A program made the translations under genes and the position numbers. Source: Chelatococcus albus (GTDB lineage: Bacteria; Pseudomonadota; Alphaproteobacteria; Rhizobiales; Beijerinckiaceae). From it: DNA of 64,000 nt. This document shows positions 46,838-55,327 of this stretch, piece by piece. Where the stretch lies: assembly GCF_030067675.1 (NCBI RefSeq), contig NZ_JASJEV010000007.1, positions 239,002 through 303,001 on the forward strand, read 5' to 3'. The notes beneath the pieces are model-generated. The model worked only from the letters and a program-made list of their open reading frames with translations, made no database searches and was not told the DNA's origin. Position 1 is the stretch's first letter. Each line of letters opens with the position of its first letter.

Positions 46838-47002
46838 ACGGACCCTTCGGTCGGGCGCGGACCATAATTCGCAGGCCCGGTCCTGGCAACGGTCGCATCG
46901 GCCGTCGGAGGGGCCCTGTGAAAACCTGTCCCCACCCCCTCGCCGGCGCTTGCGGCGCTCCGACTCGGAGGCTATAAGACCGGCCTCGCCAGCCGGCGAC
47001 GT

Positions 47003-47079
47003 CGGAGTGTAGCGCAGCCTGGTAGCGCACCTCGTTCGGGACGAGGGGGTCGCAGGTTCAAATCCTGCCACTCCGACCA
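47003..47079 (+). tRNA. tRNA-Pro (CGG)
   Basis: 77 nt with acceptor CGGAGTG/CACTCCG, anticodon stem CCTCG/CGAGG and loop TTCGGGA (anticodon CGG), T-arm GCAGG-TTCAAAT-CCTGC, encoded CCA. Confidence 0.95.
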
Positions 47080-47138
47080 ATCAAAACAAGCACTTGGCAG
47101 GACGGCTGAAAATCCACGGTGGACATTCAGCCGAAAGG

Positions 47139-47163
47139 AGCCCCGCCAAGCGGGGCTTTTTTG
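47139..47163 (+). terminator. Rho-independent terminator after tRNA-Pro
   Basis: Stem AGCCCCG/CGGGGCT with a 5-nt loop followed by six T residues, 60 bp after the tRNA. Confidence 0.85.
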
Positions 47164-47212
47164 ATTCTGGCGCCACCCCGCCCCGACTCGACTCTCTCCA
47201 CTCCCCGCGCTT

Positions 47213-47227
47213 GTTCTCGTTCCGTTC
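47213..47227 (+). promoter_or_regulatory. LexA box (GTTC-N7-GTTC)
   Basis: GTTC-tcgttcc-GTTC is an exact match to the alphaproteobacterial LexA operator, 17 bp upstream of the ATG at 47245. Confidence 0.6.
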
Positions 47228-47244
47228 TCACAAGGAACAAGGAC

Positions 47245-47463
47245 ATGCAGGCTGTCAGTCACGGCGAAATCCTTCACGCGCTGATCATGTACGATGCGCC
47301 GCTCTGCGTCCGGTGCAACAAGTGCGGGCGGCGGTCGCAGATTGAGGGCGGGTTCCTGGCGAGGCGACCGGAGGCGCGCGTGCACGGCAACATGACGCCG
47401 CTGGGCGCGGGCACCGGCCGCAGGGGCGGTCACAGGGCACCGCACAGCCGCCGTGGATCATGA
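47245..47463 (+). CDS. Small Cys-rich hypothetical protein, possibly SOS-controlled
   Basis: 72-residue frame starting ATG 47245 with AAGGAACAAGGAC in front. Residues about 17-28 read APLCVRCNKCGRRSQ, a C-x2-C-x2-C arrangement like half a zinc ribbon; the Arg/Gly-rich tail has no recognisable domain. Coding is supported mainly by the RBS and the LexA box just upstream; no homologue is recognised. It could be a cargo gene beside the tRNAs or a truncated larger protein. Confidence 0.4.
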   Translation: MQAVSHGEILHALIMYDAPLCVRCNKCGRRSQIEGGFLARRPEARVHGNMTPLGAGTGRRGGHRAPHSRRGS

Positions 47464-47554
47464 CGTCGGCGACGTTCCGGCCCGCGACGTCGACGCGCGC
47501 CAGCGCGCACCCGTAGCGGTCGCGACCGTCACGTTCGATCCGCGCCGCGCGCCC

Positions 47555-47749
47555 TCACGGGGCGGTCATGCGGCGGCGTTCGTCCACGATGGCGCCTTCG
47601 ACGGCGGCGATGGTCTTCTGGAGCTCGATGAGGGATTCGTTGGCCGTCTCCCGCACGATGCGGACCTCGATGATGTTCGCGATCAGCTTGCGCCGCTGCT
47701 CGACCAGGAGCTCGAGAAGCTCCTGCGCATTCTTCAGATGGTCCTCCAT
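47555..47749 (-). CDS. Small coiled-coil hypothetical protein
   Basis: 64 residues, start ATG 47749 behind a strong GAGGAGGGCAGG. The sequence is almost wholly helical and amphipathic (NAQELLELLVEQRRKLIANIIEVRIVRE, then ESLIELQKTIAAVEGAI), so a short coiled coil is likely. No family is recognised. It is co-directional with, and downstream of, the IclR fragment. Confidence 0.6.
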   Translation of the reverse strand: MEDHLKNAQELLELLVEQRRKLIANIIEVRIVRETANESLIELQKTIAAVEGAIVDERRRMTAP

Positions 47750-47938
47750 CCTGCCCTCCTCAGCCTTCGGGCCCGCGGCGCGGGCTCGCCCGTGCACCGC
47801 GGCGGCGCCGGCCGATCGGGCACCTCCCGCAGGCTCGACCGCCGTGGCAGCCATCATACGCCCCGACGCTGCGGCGGGCGAAGGCCGGAACGCGCGGCGG
47901 CACGGTCCCCGCCCGCGGCGGAGCCGCCGGGCCTTCTC

Positions 47939-48382
47939 TCACCGCGCCGGCTGCGGCGCGGCCAGGAGGCCGGTCAGCCGGTCGGCGGCGCCGCGCACCA
48001 GGGCGCCGAGGCTCGCCAGGCGCGCGGGCGGCATGCGCTCCGCGGGGCCGGAGACGGAGAGCGCAGCGACGGGCCGGCCGCGCCGGCCGAGGATGGGCGC
48101 CGCGACGCAGCGCATGCCCGGCACGTGCTCCTCGTCGTCCACGGCATAGCCGCGGCCGCGCGTCTCGGCGATCTCGTGGCGCAGCCGGCCCGGATCGGCC
48201 ACGGTCCTGTCGGTGAGCGGCGTCAGGGCGATGCGCGGCAGGAGGCCGGACAGGACCGGGTCGCTCTGGGCCGAGAGCATCGCCTTGCCCACGGCCGAGC
48301 CGTGCAGGGGCAGGCGCGAGCAATCGCCCGGGCCGGCGCCGCCCTCCGGCCGCCTGCGGGCGGTGGCCCCGTGGAGGCTCAT
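47939..48382 (-). pseudogene. IclR-family effector-domain fragment
   Basis: About 147 residues match the C-terminal effector domain of IclR regulators: LPLHGSAVGKAML, LTDRTVADPGRLRHEIAETRGRGYAVDDEEHVPGMRC-type region, VAAPILGRRGRPVAALSVSGPA. The whole N-terminal winged helix is missing. The apparent ATG at 48382 overlaps the upstream gene stop as ATGA, so the fragment could be translated, but it cannot bind DNA in the usual way. Confidence 0.75.
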
Positions 48383-49185
48383 TCCCGCGGCCGGGCGGCG
48401 CCGTCGCCAGCCAAGCACATTTCGGCCGGCCCCGCCCGCCCGCGATCGGGCGGGGTCCCGCTGCCGAGCCCGAAGAGCCCGCCCCAGCCGCGCACGCGGG
48501 CGGGATCGGCGCCGGCGACGAGGAGGGCCTTCCACAGGGTGGTGGCGATGGAATCATAGACGGGAATGCCGAGTTCCCGCTCCAGGGCCTCGGCGACGGG
48601 CGCCCCGCGCATGTTGGTGCAGACGACGGCCACGGCGTCGCACCGCTCGCGCGCCACGGCGCGGATCAGGCCGGCGATCCCCTCCTCGTCCAGCTCGGCG
48701 AAGGAGAAGTTGTCCTGAAGCGCAAGGTGCCGCTCGGCGGCACAGGCGAAGCCCGATGCCCCCCAGTTCGCCACGATCCTCTCCTGCACGTCGGGAAGAT
48801 AGGGCGTGACGAGCCCGAAGCGCCTGACGCCCGTGCGCGTGAAGATCTCGCGGAAGGCGAGCACCGACGTGCAGGCGGGGATGCCGGTCGCAGCCGTGAT
48901 GCGCTCGCACAGGCGCTCGTCGCGCTCGAAGCCGAGCCAGCTCGCCGAGGTGCCGTTCCAGGCGACGACGTCGACCCTGGCGTGGGCGAGGAGCTCGGCG
49001 GCGCGCAGGATCTCGCTGTCGTCGAACTGCCCGAGGGCAGCGCTCGTCAGGGCGATTTCCGTCACCTTGAAGCGGGAGAAATGGGCCGTCACCTCCGGGA
49101 GCCCCGCGAGCATGGCGGCCGTCACGGGCTCGAGCACCGTGTGGGAGGAGGGGGTCAGCATGCCGAGGCGGATGCGGCGGGTCAT
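48379..49185 (-). CDS. Maleate isomerase/arylmalonate decarboxylase/Asp-Glu racemase-like protein
   Basis: 268-residue member of the Asp/Glu racemase superfamily (maleate cis-trans isomerase group): RIRLGMLTPSSHTVLEPV at the N-terminus, VDVVAWNGTSASWLGFERD (72-90), RRFGLVTPYLPDVQERI, and VAVVCTNMRGAPVAE (186-200). Cys189 of the second half is present; the first-half position that is Cys in two-cysteine enzymes reads Asn-Gly-Thr-Ser here. The C-terminal 25 residues are Arg/Gly-rich and may be read-through. It is the one apparently intact gene among remnants. Confidence 0.82.
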   Translation of the reverse strand: MTRRIRLGMLTPSSHTVLEPVTAAMLAGLPEVTAHFSRFKVTEIALTSAALGQFDDSEILRAAELLAHARVDVVAWNGTSASWLGFERDERLCERITAATGIPACTSVLAFREIFTRTGVRRFGLVTPYLPDVQERIVANWGASGFACAAERHLALQDNFSFAELDEEGIAGLIRAVARERCDAVAVVCTNMRGAPVAEALERELGIPVYDSIATTLWKALLVAGADPARVRGWGGLFGLGSGTPPDRGRAGPAEMCLAGDGAARPRE

Positions 49186-49254
49186 CGTCTTGCTCCGGGG
49201 GTCTCGGTCAGGCCCCCCGCCGCGGCGGGCGGAGGGCCGTTTCTCTCGCCACGC

Positions 49255-50289
49255 TCAGACCGGCAGCTTGCGGCTGTAGTCGATGGCGGTCGAGCAGGCG
49301 AGGAGCGCGACGCCGGCGACGGCGAAGAACATCAGCGCCAGGAAGTAGGAGCCGGTGATCTGGACGATGAAGCCCACGATGATCGGCACCGTGATGCCGG
49401 CGATGTTGCCGCCGAGGTTCATGCAGCCGCCGAGGAAGCCGGCGCGCTCGCGCGTCGCCAGGATCGAGGGGATCGCCCAGTACATGCCGCACCAGCGCAG
49501 GAAGAAGAGCGTGGTGGACAGGAGCGCCACGACGGCGACCGGGTCCCGCACATAGGCGACCGAGAAGATCGACACGGTGGCGAAGATCGCCGCGACGCCG
49601 AAGAGCGTGCGGAAGACGACGTTGGGCCGCCCGCCCCGCGCCCGCCACAGGTCGGCGATCCAGCCGCCGACCAGCTCGCCGACGAAGCCCGCGAAGAAGA
49701 TGAGGAAGGAGGCGCCGCCGAGCGTCTTGATGTCGAAGCCGTGCACCTTGAAGAGGTAGCTCGGCAGCCACGTCAGGAGCCCGTAGAAGACGGTGTTGAA
49801 GAACATCCAGCCGCAGCACATGAACCACACCGGGGGGTGGCGGAAATAGGCCGCGGCGCTGCCGCCGGCCGCATGCGGCGCCTCGGCGTCCTCGCGGGCG
49901 TGCGCCTCCTCGATGTAGAGCGCCTCCGAGGCGTTGACCGAGGGATGCTCGCGCGGGCTGTTGCGGATGTACCACCAGGCCCAGAGCCCGCAGACCATGG
50001 TGCCGATGCCGGCGACGGCGAAGGCGATGCGCCAGGAATCGAAGACGGCGATGAGCCAGGCGATGACGATGGCGCCCAGGGCCGCGCCGAGCGGCGCCCC
50101 GCCGTCGAGCAGCGTCGCGCCGCGGCCGCGCTCGTGCTGGGTCATCCACATGGCGTTGAGCTTGCCGCCGGCCGGATAGATCGGAGCTTCCGAGGCGCCG
50201 AGCCCGAGGCGCGTGAGCAGGAGCACGAACCAGCTGTTGGCGGAGGCGGCAATGGCCTGGAAGAAGCCCCAGCCGACGGTCGCCGGCAT
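49255..50289 (-). pseudogene. MFS transporter lacking its N-terminus (ACS/sugar-acid type)
   Basis: About 344 residues cover helices 3-12 of an anion:cation symporter-type MFS protein (ASEAPIYPAGGKLNAMWMTQHERGRG; the central loop; GFVGELVGGWIADLWRARGG). Helices 1-2, about 90-100 residues, are missing, and the upstream sequence changes abruptly to an amidase at about 50290. A Met at 50289 could allow translation, but a working carrier is unlikely. Confidence 0.75.
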
Positions 50290-50575
50290 GGAGCCGGCTG
50301 CCCCGGGTGGTGGCCAGGCCGGCGACGGCGATATTGTCCTTGATGGTCAGGGGAACGCCGTCGAGCGGCCCGCGCGGGGCGCCCGCGCGCCACCGCTCCG
50401 CGCTCCCGGCGGCGGCGCCGAGCGCCCCCTCCCGGTCGAGCGTGACCACGGCGTTGAGCGCCGGATTGACCGCGTCGAGGCGCGCGATGACCGCCTCGAC
50501 GACCGCGACCGGGCTCAGCGCGCCCGCCCGATAGGCCCGCGAGAGCGTCTCGGCGCCCAGCGTCCAGAGCGGCAT
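50290..50575 (-). pseudogene. Amidase N-terminal fragment
   Basis: About 95 residues match the start of amidase-signature enzymes (GatA/AtzF type): LSRAYRAGALSPVAVVEAVIARL and GPLDGVPLTIKDNIAVAGLATTRGS, which includes the catalytic Lys of IKDN. It then runs into the MFS fragment without the Ser-Ser-Lys signature. Start ATG 50575, 11 bp after the TRAP-M fragment stop. A deletion fused the two genes. Confidence 0.75.
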
Positions 50576-50586
50576 CGCGCCGGATG

Positions 50587-51546
50587 TCAGAACATGTTCC
50601 GCGGCAGCCACAGCACGACCTCCGGCACGTACCACAGGAAGACGGTGAAGCCGAGCATCATCGCCACATAGGGCCACACGCCGGCGATGTCGTCGCTGAT
50701 CGGCCCCCGGTCGGCCCTGATGCTCTGCACGACATAGAGGTTCATGCCGACCGGCGGCGTGATGAGCGCGATCTCGCTCATCAGCACGATGAAGATGCCG
50801 AACCAGATCGGGTCGACACCCGGCGCCGTGACGATCGGATAGGCGATCGGGATCGTCGTCACCTGCATGGACAGGACTTCAAGGAAACAGCCGAGGATCA
50901 GGTAGAACACGATCAGGATGAGGATGATCGCGGTCGCGTCGACGCCGAGCGAGGTCACGAATTTCGTCAGCACCTGCGGAATGCTCAGGAAGTTGAGCGT
51001 GACGTTGAGGATGAAGGAGCCGCAGATGATCAGGATGATCATGCCCGTGATCGCTGCCGTCTGGCGGAAGCAGTGGTGCAGGATCGTCAGGTCGAAGCGT
51101 CCGACCGTCACCGCGAAGCCGATGGCGAGGATGACGCCGAGGGAGGCCGACCCGGTCGGCGTGGCAAGCCCGAAATGGAGGCTCCCCATGACGACGGCGA
51201 AGATCAGCGCCGGCGGCACGAGGAAGCGCGACAGGCGCACGCGCGCGCGGAAGGTGAGCTGCGCGTCCGCCCCCACCGTCCGCCCCCGGTTGGCGGCGGC
51301 GATGCAGGCCATGAAGAGCAGCGTCAGCAGGATGCCGGGCACGATGCCGGCGACGAACAGGCGGCCGATCGAGTTGTTCGTGATCGAGCCGTAGACCAGC
51401 ATGGCGACGCCGGGCGGGATGAGGATGCCGAGCGTGCCGCCCGCGGCGAGCGAGCCGAGCGCCTGGCGCATGTCGTAGCCGCGATCCTTGAGCGCGACCG
51501 CGGCCGACATCACCACGGCGGCGATGGCCCCTGGCACCTTTCGCAT
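50587..51546 (-). pseudogene. TRAP transporter large permease lacking its N-terminus
   Basis: About 319 residues match the C-terminal three-quarters of DctM: LGSLAAGGTLGILIPPGVAMLVYGSITNNSIGRLFVAGIVPG, several helices, and ALITPPVGMNLYVVQSI. The first roughly 110 residues (helices 1-3) are absent and no P or Q subunit gene is near. ATG 51546 has a weak RBS. Likely non-functional. Confidence 0.72.
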
Positions 51547-51660
51547 GACGCCCCCCTCTCCTGGCTGCTTCCGATGGCGGCACTCCGCCGGCGGGATCGG
51601 ACCGCGGCCTTCCGGGCATTTCCGGGACATTCCCGATGATTCCGGACAAGCTCGCGGACG

Positions 51661-51672
51661 ATTTTGCATTCA
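51661..51672. promoter_or_regulatory. ATTTTGCATTCA site, copy 1
   Basis: Identical 12-mer to 53015-53026. This copy lies just after the aminotransferase pseudogene and about 115 bp before the TRAP-M fragment. It may be an operator half-site for the GntR protein encoded at 53175 (inference). Confidence 0.35.
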
Positions 51673-51677
51673 CTTCT

Positions 51678-52864
51678 TCACTCAGCGGCCCGGGAGACGG
51701 ATCCATTATTGCCTGCAAGACAGGCCATGGCCACCTCCATGCCGCCGGAGCGATGGGGCACGCCGCAGGCGCGCAGCCCCATCTCGACGCCGGACAGCGT
51801 CCCGGTGACCATGAGATCGTGGAAGTCGCCCAGGTGGCCGATGCGGAACACCTTGTCGGCGAGGGGTCCGAGGCCGTTGCCGAGGGACATGTTGCAGCGG
51901 GCGAGGATCCCGGCGCGCAGACGGTCGGCCGAAGGCCCGTCGGGCTGGCGGACCGCGGTGAGCGAGGAGGAACATTCCGAGCCGTTGCGGCAGCTGACCT
52001 CCAGCCCCCCAGCGGCGGACGCAGCGGCGCGTCGCCTCGGCGGCGCGGTCGTGCCCGGCGAAGACATTGTCGAGCCCTTCCGCCTGCAGGAGGTCGATGG
52101 CGACCTTCAACCCCTGCAGCAGGTTGGTCGCGGGCGTACGGGGGAAATAGCCCGCGGCGTTGGCGGCCAGCATGTCGCCCCAGTCCCAGAAGGAGCGCCG
52201 CAGGCGCGCCGTCCTGGCGGCTGCAAGGGCCTTGTCCGAGACCGCGTTGAACGAGAGCCCGGGCGGCAGCATCAGGCCCTTCTGCGATCTGCCGACGGTG
52301 ACGTCGACGCCCCATTCCTCGTGCCGGCAGTCGATGGCGCCGAGCGAGGAGATCGTGTCGACGAGGAGGAGAGCGGGGTGACCGGCGCGGTCGAGCGCAC
52401 GGCGCACGGCCGCGACATCGGACGTGACCCCGGTCGAGGTCTCGTTGTGGACGACCGCGACCGCCTTTATGCGGCGCCCCCCTGTCCTCGGCGAGGCGGA
52501 CCTCTAAGGCGTCGACGCCGCTGCGCCAGTCCCCCTTGATGATCTCGACGTCGAGCCCGAGGCGCCCGGCCATCCGTTGCCAGAGCTGGGCAAACCAGCC
52601 CGTCTCGTACATCAGCACCCTGTCGCCCGGCGAGAGCGTGTTGACGAGCGCCGCCTCCCAGGCCCCGGTGCCCGACGCGGGGTAGATGATCACGGGCCCC
52701 GAGGTCTTGAAGATGACGCGGAGCCCCGCGAGCACCTCGCGCCCGAGGCGGCCGAACTCCGGCCCGCGATGGTCGATCGTCGGCCTTCGCGATCGCCGCC
52801 AGCACCGGCAGGGGGCAGCTGGTCGGCCCGGGATCTGCAGGAAGCGCCTCCCCGTCTGCTGCAT
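51678..52864 (-). pseudogene. Alanine-glyoxylate/serine-glyoxylate-type aminotransferase with frameshifts
   Basis: A class V aminotransferase of about 395 residues can be reassembled from three frames: MQQTGRRFLQIPG start, PTSCPLPVLAAIAKA, GPVIIYPASGTGAWEAAL, VDTISSLGAIDCRHEEWGVD (Asp of PLP site), GRSQKGLMLPPG (PLP Lys), and a C-terminal GHLGDFHDLMVTGTLSGVEMGL. Four single-base indels break it: near 52824-52832 (one base missing), near 52779-52791 (one extra), in the C6 run 52477-52482 (one extra) and in the C6 run 52005-52010 (one extra). RBS AAGGAG at the start is intact. Either a recent pseudogene or partly an assembly artefact. Confidence 0.8.
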
Positions 52865-52928
52865 GGAGCGTCTCCTTGGCGCGCATCCTCTTGGTGACCT
52901 GCCGGGCCGTCTGCCTGGCGCCCCCCCC

Positions 52929-52988
52929 GAGCGATCCCCTGAGCGATCCCCTGGACGATCCCCTGGGCGATCCCTTGGGCGATCCCTT
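52929..52988. repeat. 12-bp tandem repeat, five units (52865-53174 gap)
   Basis: Units GAGCGATCCCCT x2, GGACGATCCCCT, GGGCGATCCCTT x2 follow a C8 run. On the minus strand they read as Gly-Ile-Ala-Gln/Val-Gln tetrapeptides. The array sits 65-124 bp upstream of the aminotransferase pseudogene start, in the 310-bp gap shared with the divergent GntR gene. Confidence 0.8.
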
Positions 52989-53014
52989 GGACCACCTGCA
53001 TCACCGTGTGAAGA

Positions 53015-53026
53015 ATTTTGCATTCA
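53015..53026. promoter_or_regulatory. ATTTTGCATTCA site, copy 2
   Basis: Same 12-mer as 51661-51672, inside GAAT-tttgc-ATTC (short inverted repeat), between the divergent aminotransferase pseudogene and GntR gene. Candidate GntR operator. Confidence 0.4.
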
Positions 53027-53174
53027 TTTTCTGTCGGCAAAAGGGTTCACTTCGCATCCGCGATCGACATCAACCAAGGCCAAGGGGCCATCCATTGAAA
53101 CAGGCGGTCGAAGTCGCCATGTGATGGATCCGGTTCCTCAATCTGGCCATTGCGGCCGTTGCGGGCGACGCAGA

Positions 53175-53915
53175 ATGAATTACGAGCAACCTCGATCAGG
53201 CGAACCGGCGCATTCCTCGCCGCTCTCGGCCGCCGGCGCCCCCACGCGCGAGAGCCTTCACGACGAAGTCCTTGCACGGCTTAGAGATTTTATCGTGGAG
53301 GGGCATCTGAAGCCGGGCGATCGGGTTCCAGAGCGCCAGCTGTGCGAGACCTTCGGCATTTCCCGCACGCCCCTGCGCGAGGCCCTCAAGGTGCTCGCCT
53401 CGGAAGGCCTGATCGACCTCCTGCCCAATAGGGGCGCCCGGGTCCGCAAGTTCACGGAGAAGGACGTCCGCGACAGCTTCGAGCTTCTGGCGAGCCTGGA
53501 AGCCGCGGCCGGCCGCCTGGCCTGCGCGCGCATTTCGGAGGCGGAAGTCGCCGAGATCGAGCGCCTGCACTACGACATGTACGGGCACTACATGCGGCGG
53601 GAGCTGCCCGAATATCTCAAGCTCAACCAGGCGATCCACGCCGCCATCGTGGCGGCATCGAACAACCAGGCGCTCCAGGCGGCGCACAGGAGCCTGACCG
53701 CCCGCATGCGGCAATTCCGCTATTCGGCCAGCACGATCAAGCGCGACCGGTGGGGACAGGCCATGCGCGAGCACGAACAGATGATCGATGCCCTGCGCCG
53801 GCGTGATGGCCGGGAGCTGGGCGACATCCTGTTCGAGCACCTGCTCAACAAGCTGCAGGCAGCCTACGAGGCCATGCGGGCACAGGAAGCGGCAGAGGTG
53901 CCGGAGGTTACCTGA
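53175..53915 (+). CDS. GntR-family regulator (FCD type)
   Basis: 246-residue FCD-GntR protein. HTH at about 30-95 (EVLARLRDFIVEGHLKPGDRVPERQLCETFGIS, RTPLREALKVLASEGLIDLLPNRGARV), then an FCD domain (LNQAIHAAIVAASNN). The start at ATG 53175 has only a weak RBS; relatives often start near here. It is divergent from the aminotransferase pseudogene and probably once regulated the now-decayed catabolic genes to its left. Confidence 0.88.
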   Translation: MNYEQPRSGEPAHSSPLSAAGAPTRESLHDEVLARLRDFIVEGHLKPGDRVPERQLCETFGISRTPLREALKVLASEGLIDLLPNRGARVRKFTEKDVRDSFELLASLEAAAGRLACARISEAEVAEIERLHYDMYGHYMRRELPEYLKLNQAIHAAIVAASNNQALQAAHRSLTARMRQFRYSASTIKRDRWGQAMREHEQMIDALRRRDGRELGDILFEHLLNKLQAAYEAMRAQEAAEVPEVT

Positions 53916-54017
53916 CGCAGCCGCCGCCCGGGACGCCGGGAGCGGGCGCCGCCTTGCTCGTCACCGCGACGGTGTTTTGTTACGCTACCCTCCGGATGTT
54001 TCGGAAAGAGGCGTCGC

Positions 54018-54398
54018 ATGCGTGCTTTCAGCAGAATTTGCGTGGCGGCCGGCGTGGCCATGATCGGTGCGGGCTGCGCCATCACCCAGGACGCCGTGGT
54101 GGGCGTGAGGACGGAGTGGCGCGGGCGGCCGGCCGACGAATTCTTCGCCCGGATGGGACCGCCCATGAGCCGCACCGTGAAAGCCGACGGCAGCACGGTC
54201 TATCTGTGGTCCTCCGCGTCGCAGCGCGTTCCGGCGCGCAGAACCGCGCGCGCGACGCCCGCGCCCGGCGCCAATGAATGCCGCGTGCAGATCACCGCCG
54301 ACCGGCGCGACGTCGTCGTGACGATCCGCCCGATGCTCGACAGCATGGAGTTGTTCAGCAGCACCGTCTGCGGCGAGCTGTTCGGGCGACCCGCCTGA
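54018..54398 (+). CDS. Small lipoprotein of unknown function
   Basis: 126 residues with a lipoprotein signal peptide (hydrophobic 4-19, lipobox IGAGC, Cys20). The mature part holds RPADEFFARMGPPMSRTVKADGSTVYLWSS, a pattern common in small SmpA-like alphaproteobacterial lipoproteins where a Gly-Pro-Pro turn precedes a beta-rich segment, and two Cys in the C-terminal half (NECRVQI; STVCGELF) that could form a disulfide. Probably anchored in the outer membrane. The exact role is unknown. Confidence 0.75.
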   Translation: MRAFSRICVAAGVAMIGAGCAITQDAVVGVRTEWRGRPADEFFARMGPPMSRTVKADGSTVYLWSSASQRVPARRTARATPAPGANECRVQITADRRDVVVTIRPMLDSMELFSSTVCGELFGRPA

Positions 54399-54937
54399 CC
54401 GGCGCCCGAGGCGCCCGAGCCTTGCCTGCGCGGCTCCTCGGCCCACCGCCACGATCAGCGATGATCCCCTCGTCAGCTTGCCAAACGTCGCAGTCTGACC
54501 AGCCCGGCCAATGCCGGCGAGCGACGGCCCCCTCCGTCAGCTACACCACCATCAGGGACACGACCGTCCAGTCACTGTTCCCCGTCCACGGACGGGGCCC
54601 TTCTTTCTGCATGCCGCTCTTGGACGCCTGTCGCCGCACCCGATGCAACAGGATGGCCACGTCTCTGCCCATGCCGACTACCCTGGATGGATTAGCGCGA
54701 ACGGCTGGTCACATGAGAGTAGCGCCCTATCATGATTGCGCCTCCTCGCCCGGCTCGGCGGACGCCGGGCGTTTCTTTTGCCCGTTGCTCCCTCGACATT
54801 CACCCGATCGCGGCCTGACCTCCGTCCGGTGCCGATCTGGCCGGCGACTGTCGGGGCCCGGAGAGGAGACCGTCGCGGCGGGCCCTCGCGGCCGGATCAG
54901 GCGCGAAACCGTCGCGGAATCACTCGGCACCGAGGCT
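54399..54937. other. 539-bp region without a supported gene
   Basis: Contains a hairpin CCCCGTC-CACG-GACGGGG (54580-54597) followed by CCCTTCTTTCT. A second, terminator-like hairpin lies at 54747-54778. The stretch around 54535-54566 (GTCAGCTACACCACCATCAG) reminded me of insertion-sequence ends, but no transposase or matching inverted end is present. No reading frame here has credible coding signals. Confidence 0.5.
54747..54778 (+). terminator. Orphan terminator (possible small RNA 3' end)
   Basis: Stem CGCCCGGC/GCCGGGCG with a 9-nt loop followed by TTTCTTTT, plus strand. The nearest plus-strand gene ends 348 bp upstream, so it may end an unannotated transcript starting in the 54399-54740 region. 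Confidence 0.5.
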
Positions 54938-55327
54938 TTAGGCCCCTGCGACCTTGCCGATGCGCTCGCGCCGCAGAACGAGCCAACCGAACAGCAGCAT
55001 GTCGGCAATGATGGCGAGGGATGCGACCGCGGCGATCGGATCGCCGATTGGGCGCCCGGTGTGGACGAGGGCGACCCCGACGGTGAGGACTGCGGTCGCG
55101 ACAATCCAGATCCCGGACTGCACCCGGGCAAGCCGGCTCCGGTCGATGGCTGGATGCAGGTGATAGAAGATGCCGAACAGGAACAGGGACACCCATCCCA
55201 GCAGATTGAGGTGAGCATGCGCCGGCATGGTCCCATGGTCCCCCGAGGCGGCCATGACGATGCCCCACAACATGCCCACCACCCCGAGCAGCACGGCAGC
55301 CTGGAAGCTCAAAGACGAAGCCTTCAT
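54938..55327 (-). CDS. Small membrane protein with four helices
   Basis: 129 residues, four hydrophobic segments (about 8-28, 38-60, 70-90, 98-118). The motif MPAHAHLNLLGWVSLFLFGIFYHLHPA, with two His in helix 2 and others in its end, resembles small relatives of cbb3/heme-copper oxidase subunit I, where His could bind heme. Start ATG 55327 behind CGGGAG. Function is not known. Confidence 0.7.
   Translation of the reverse strand: MKASSLSFQAAVLLGVVGMLWGIVMAASGDHGTMPAHAHLNLLGWVSLFLFGIFYHLHPAIDRSRLARVQSGIWIVATAVLTVGVALVHTGRPIGDPIAAVASLAIIADMLLFGWLVLRRERIGKVAGA

Noticed and set aside
48379..48382. ATGA overlap as proof that the IclR fragment is a real gene
   Set aside because: The overlap is only four bases and could be chance; the fragment lacks the whole DNA-binding domain.
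52865..53023. Extension of the aminotransferase frame with Gly-Asp-Arg repeats
   Set aside because: It is the translation of the 12-bp tandem array and C8 run; the RBS lies at the ATG 52864.
54535..54566. Possible insertion-sequence end
   Set aside because: The resemblance rests on memory alone; no transposase, no matching inverted end and no target duplication can be seen.
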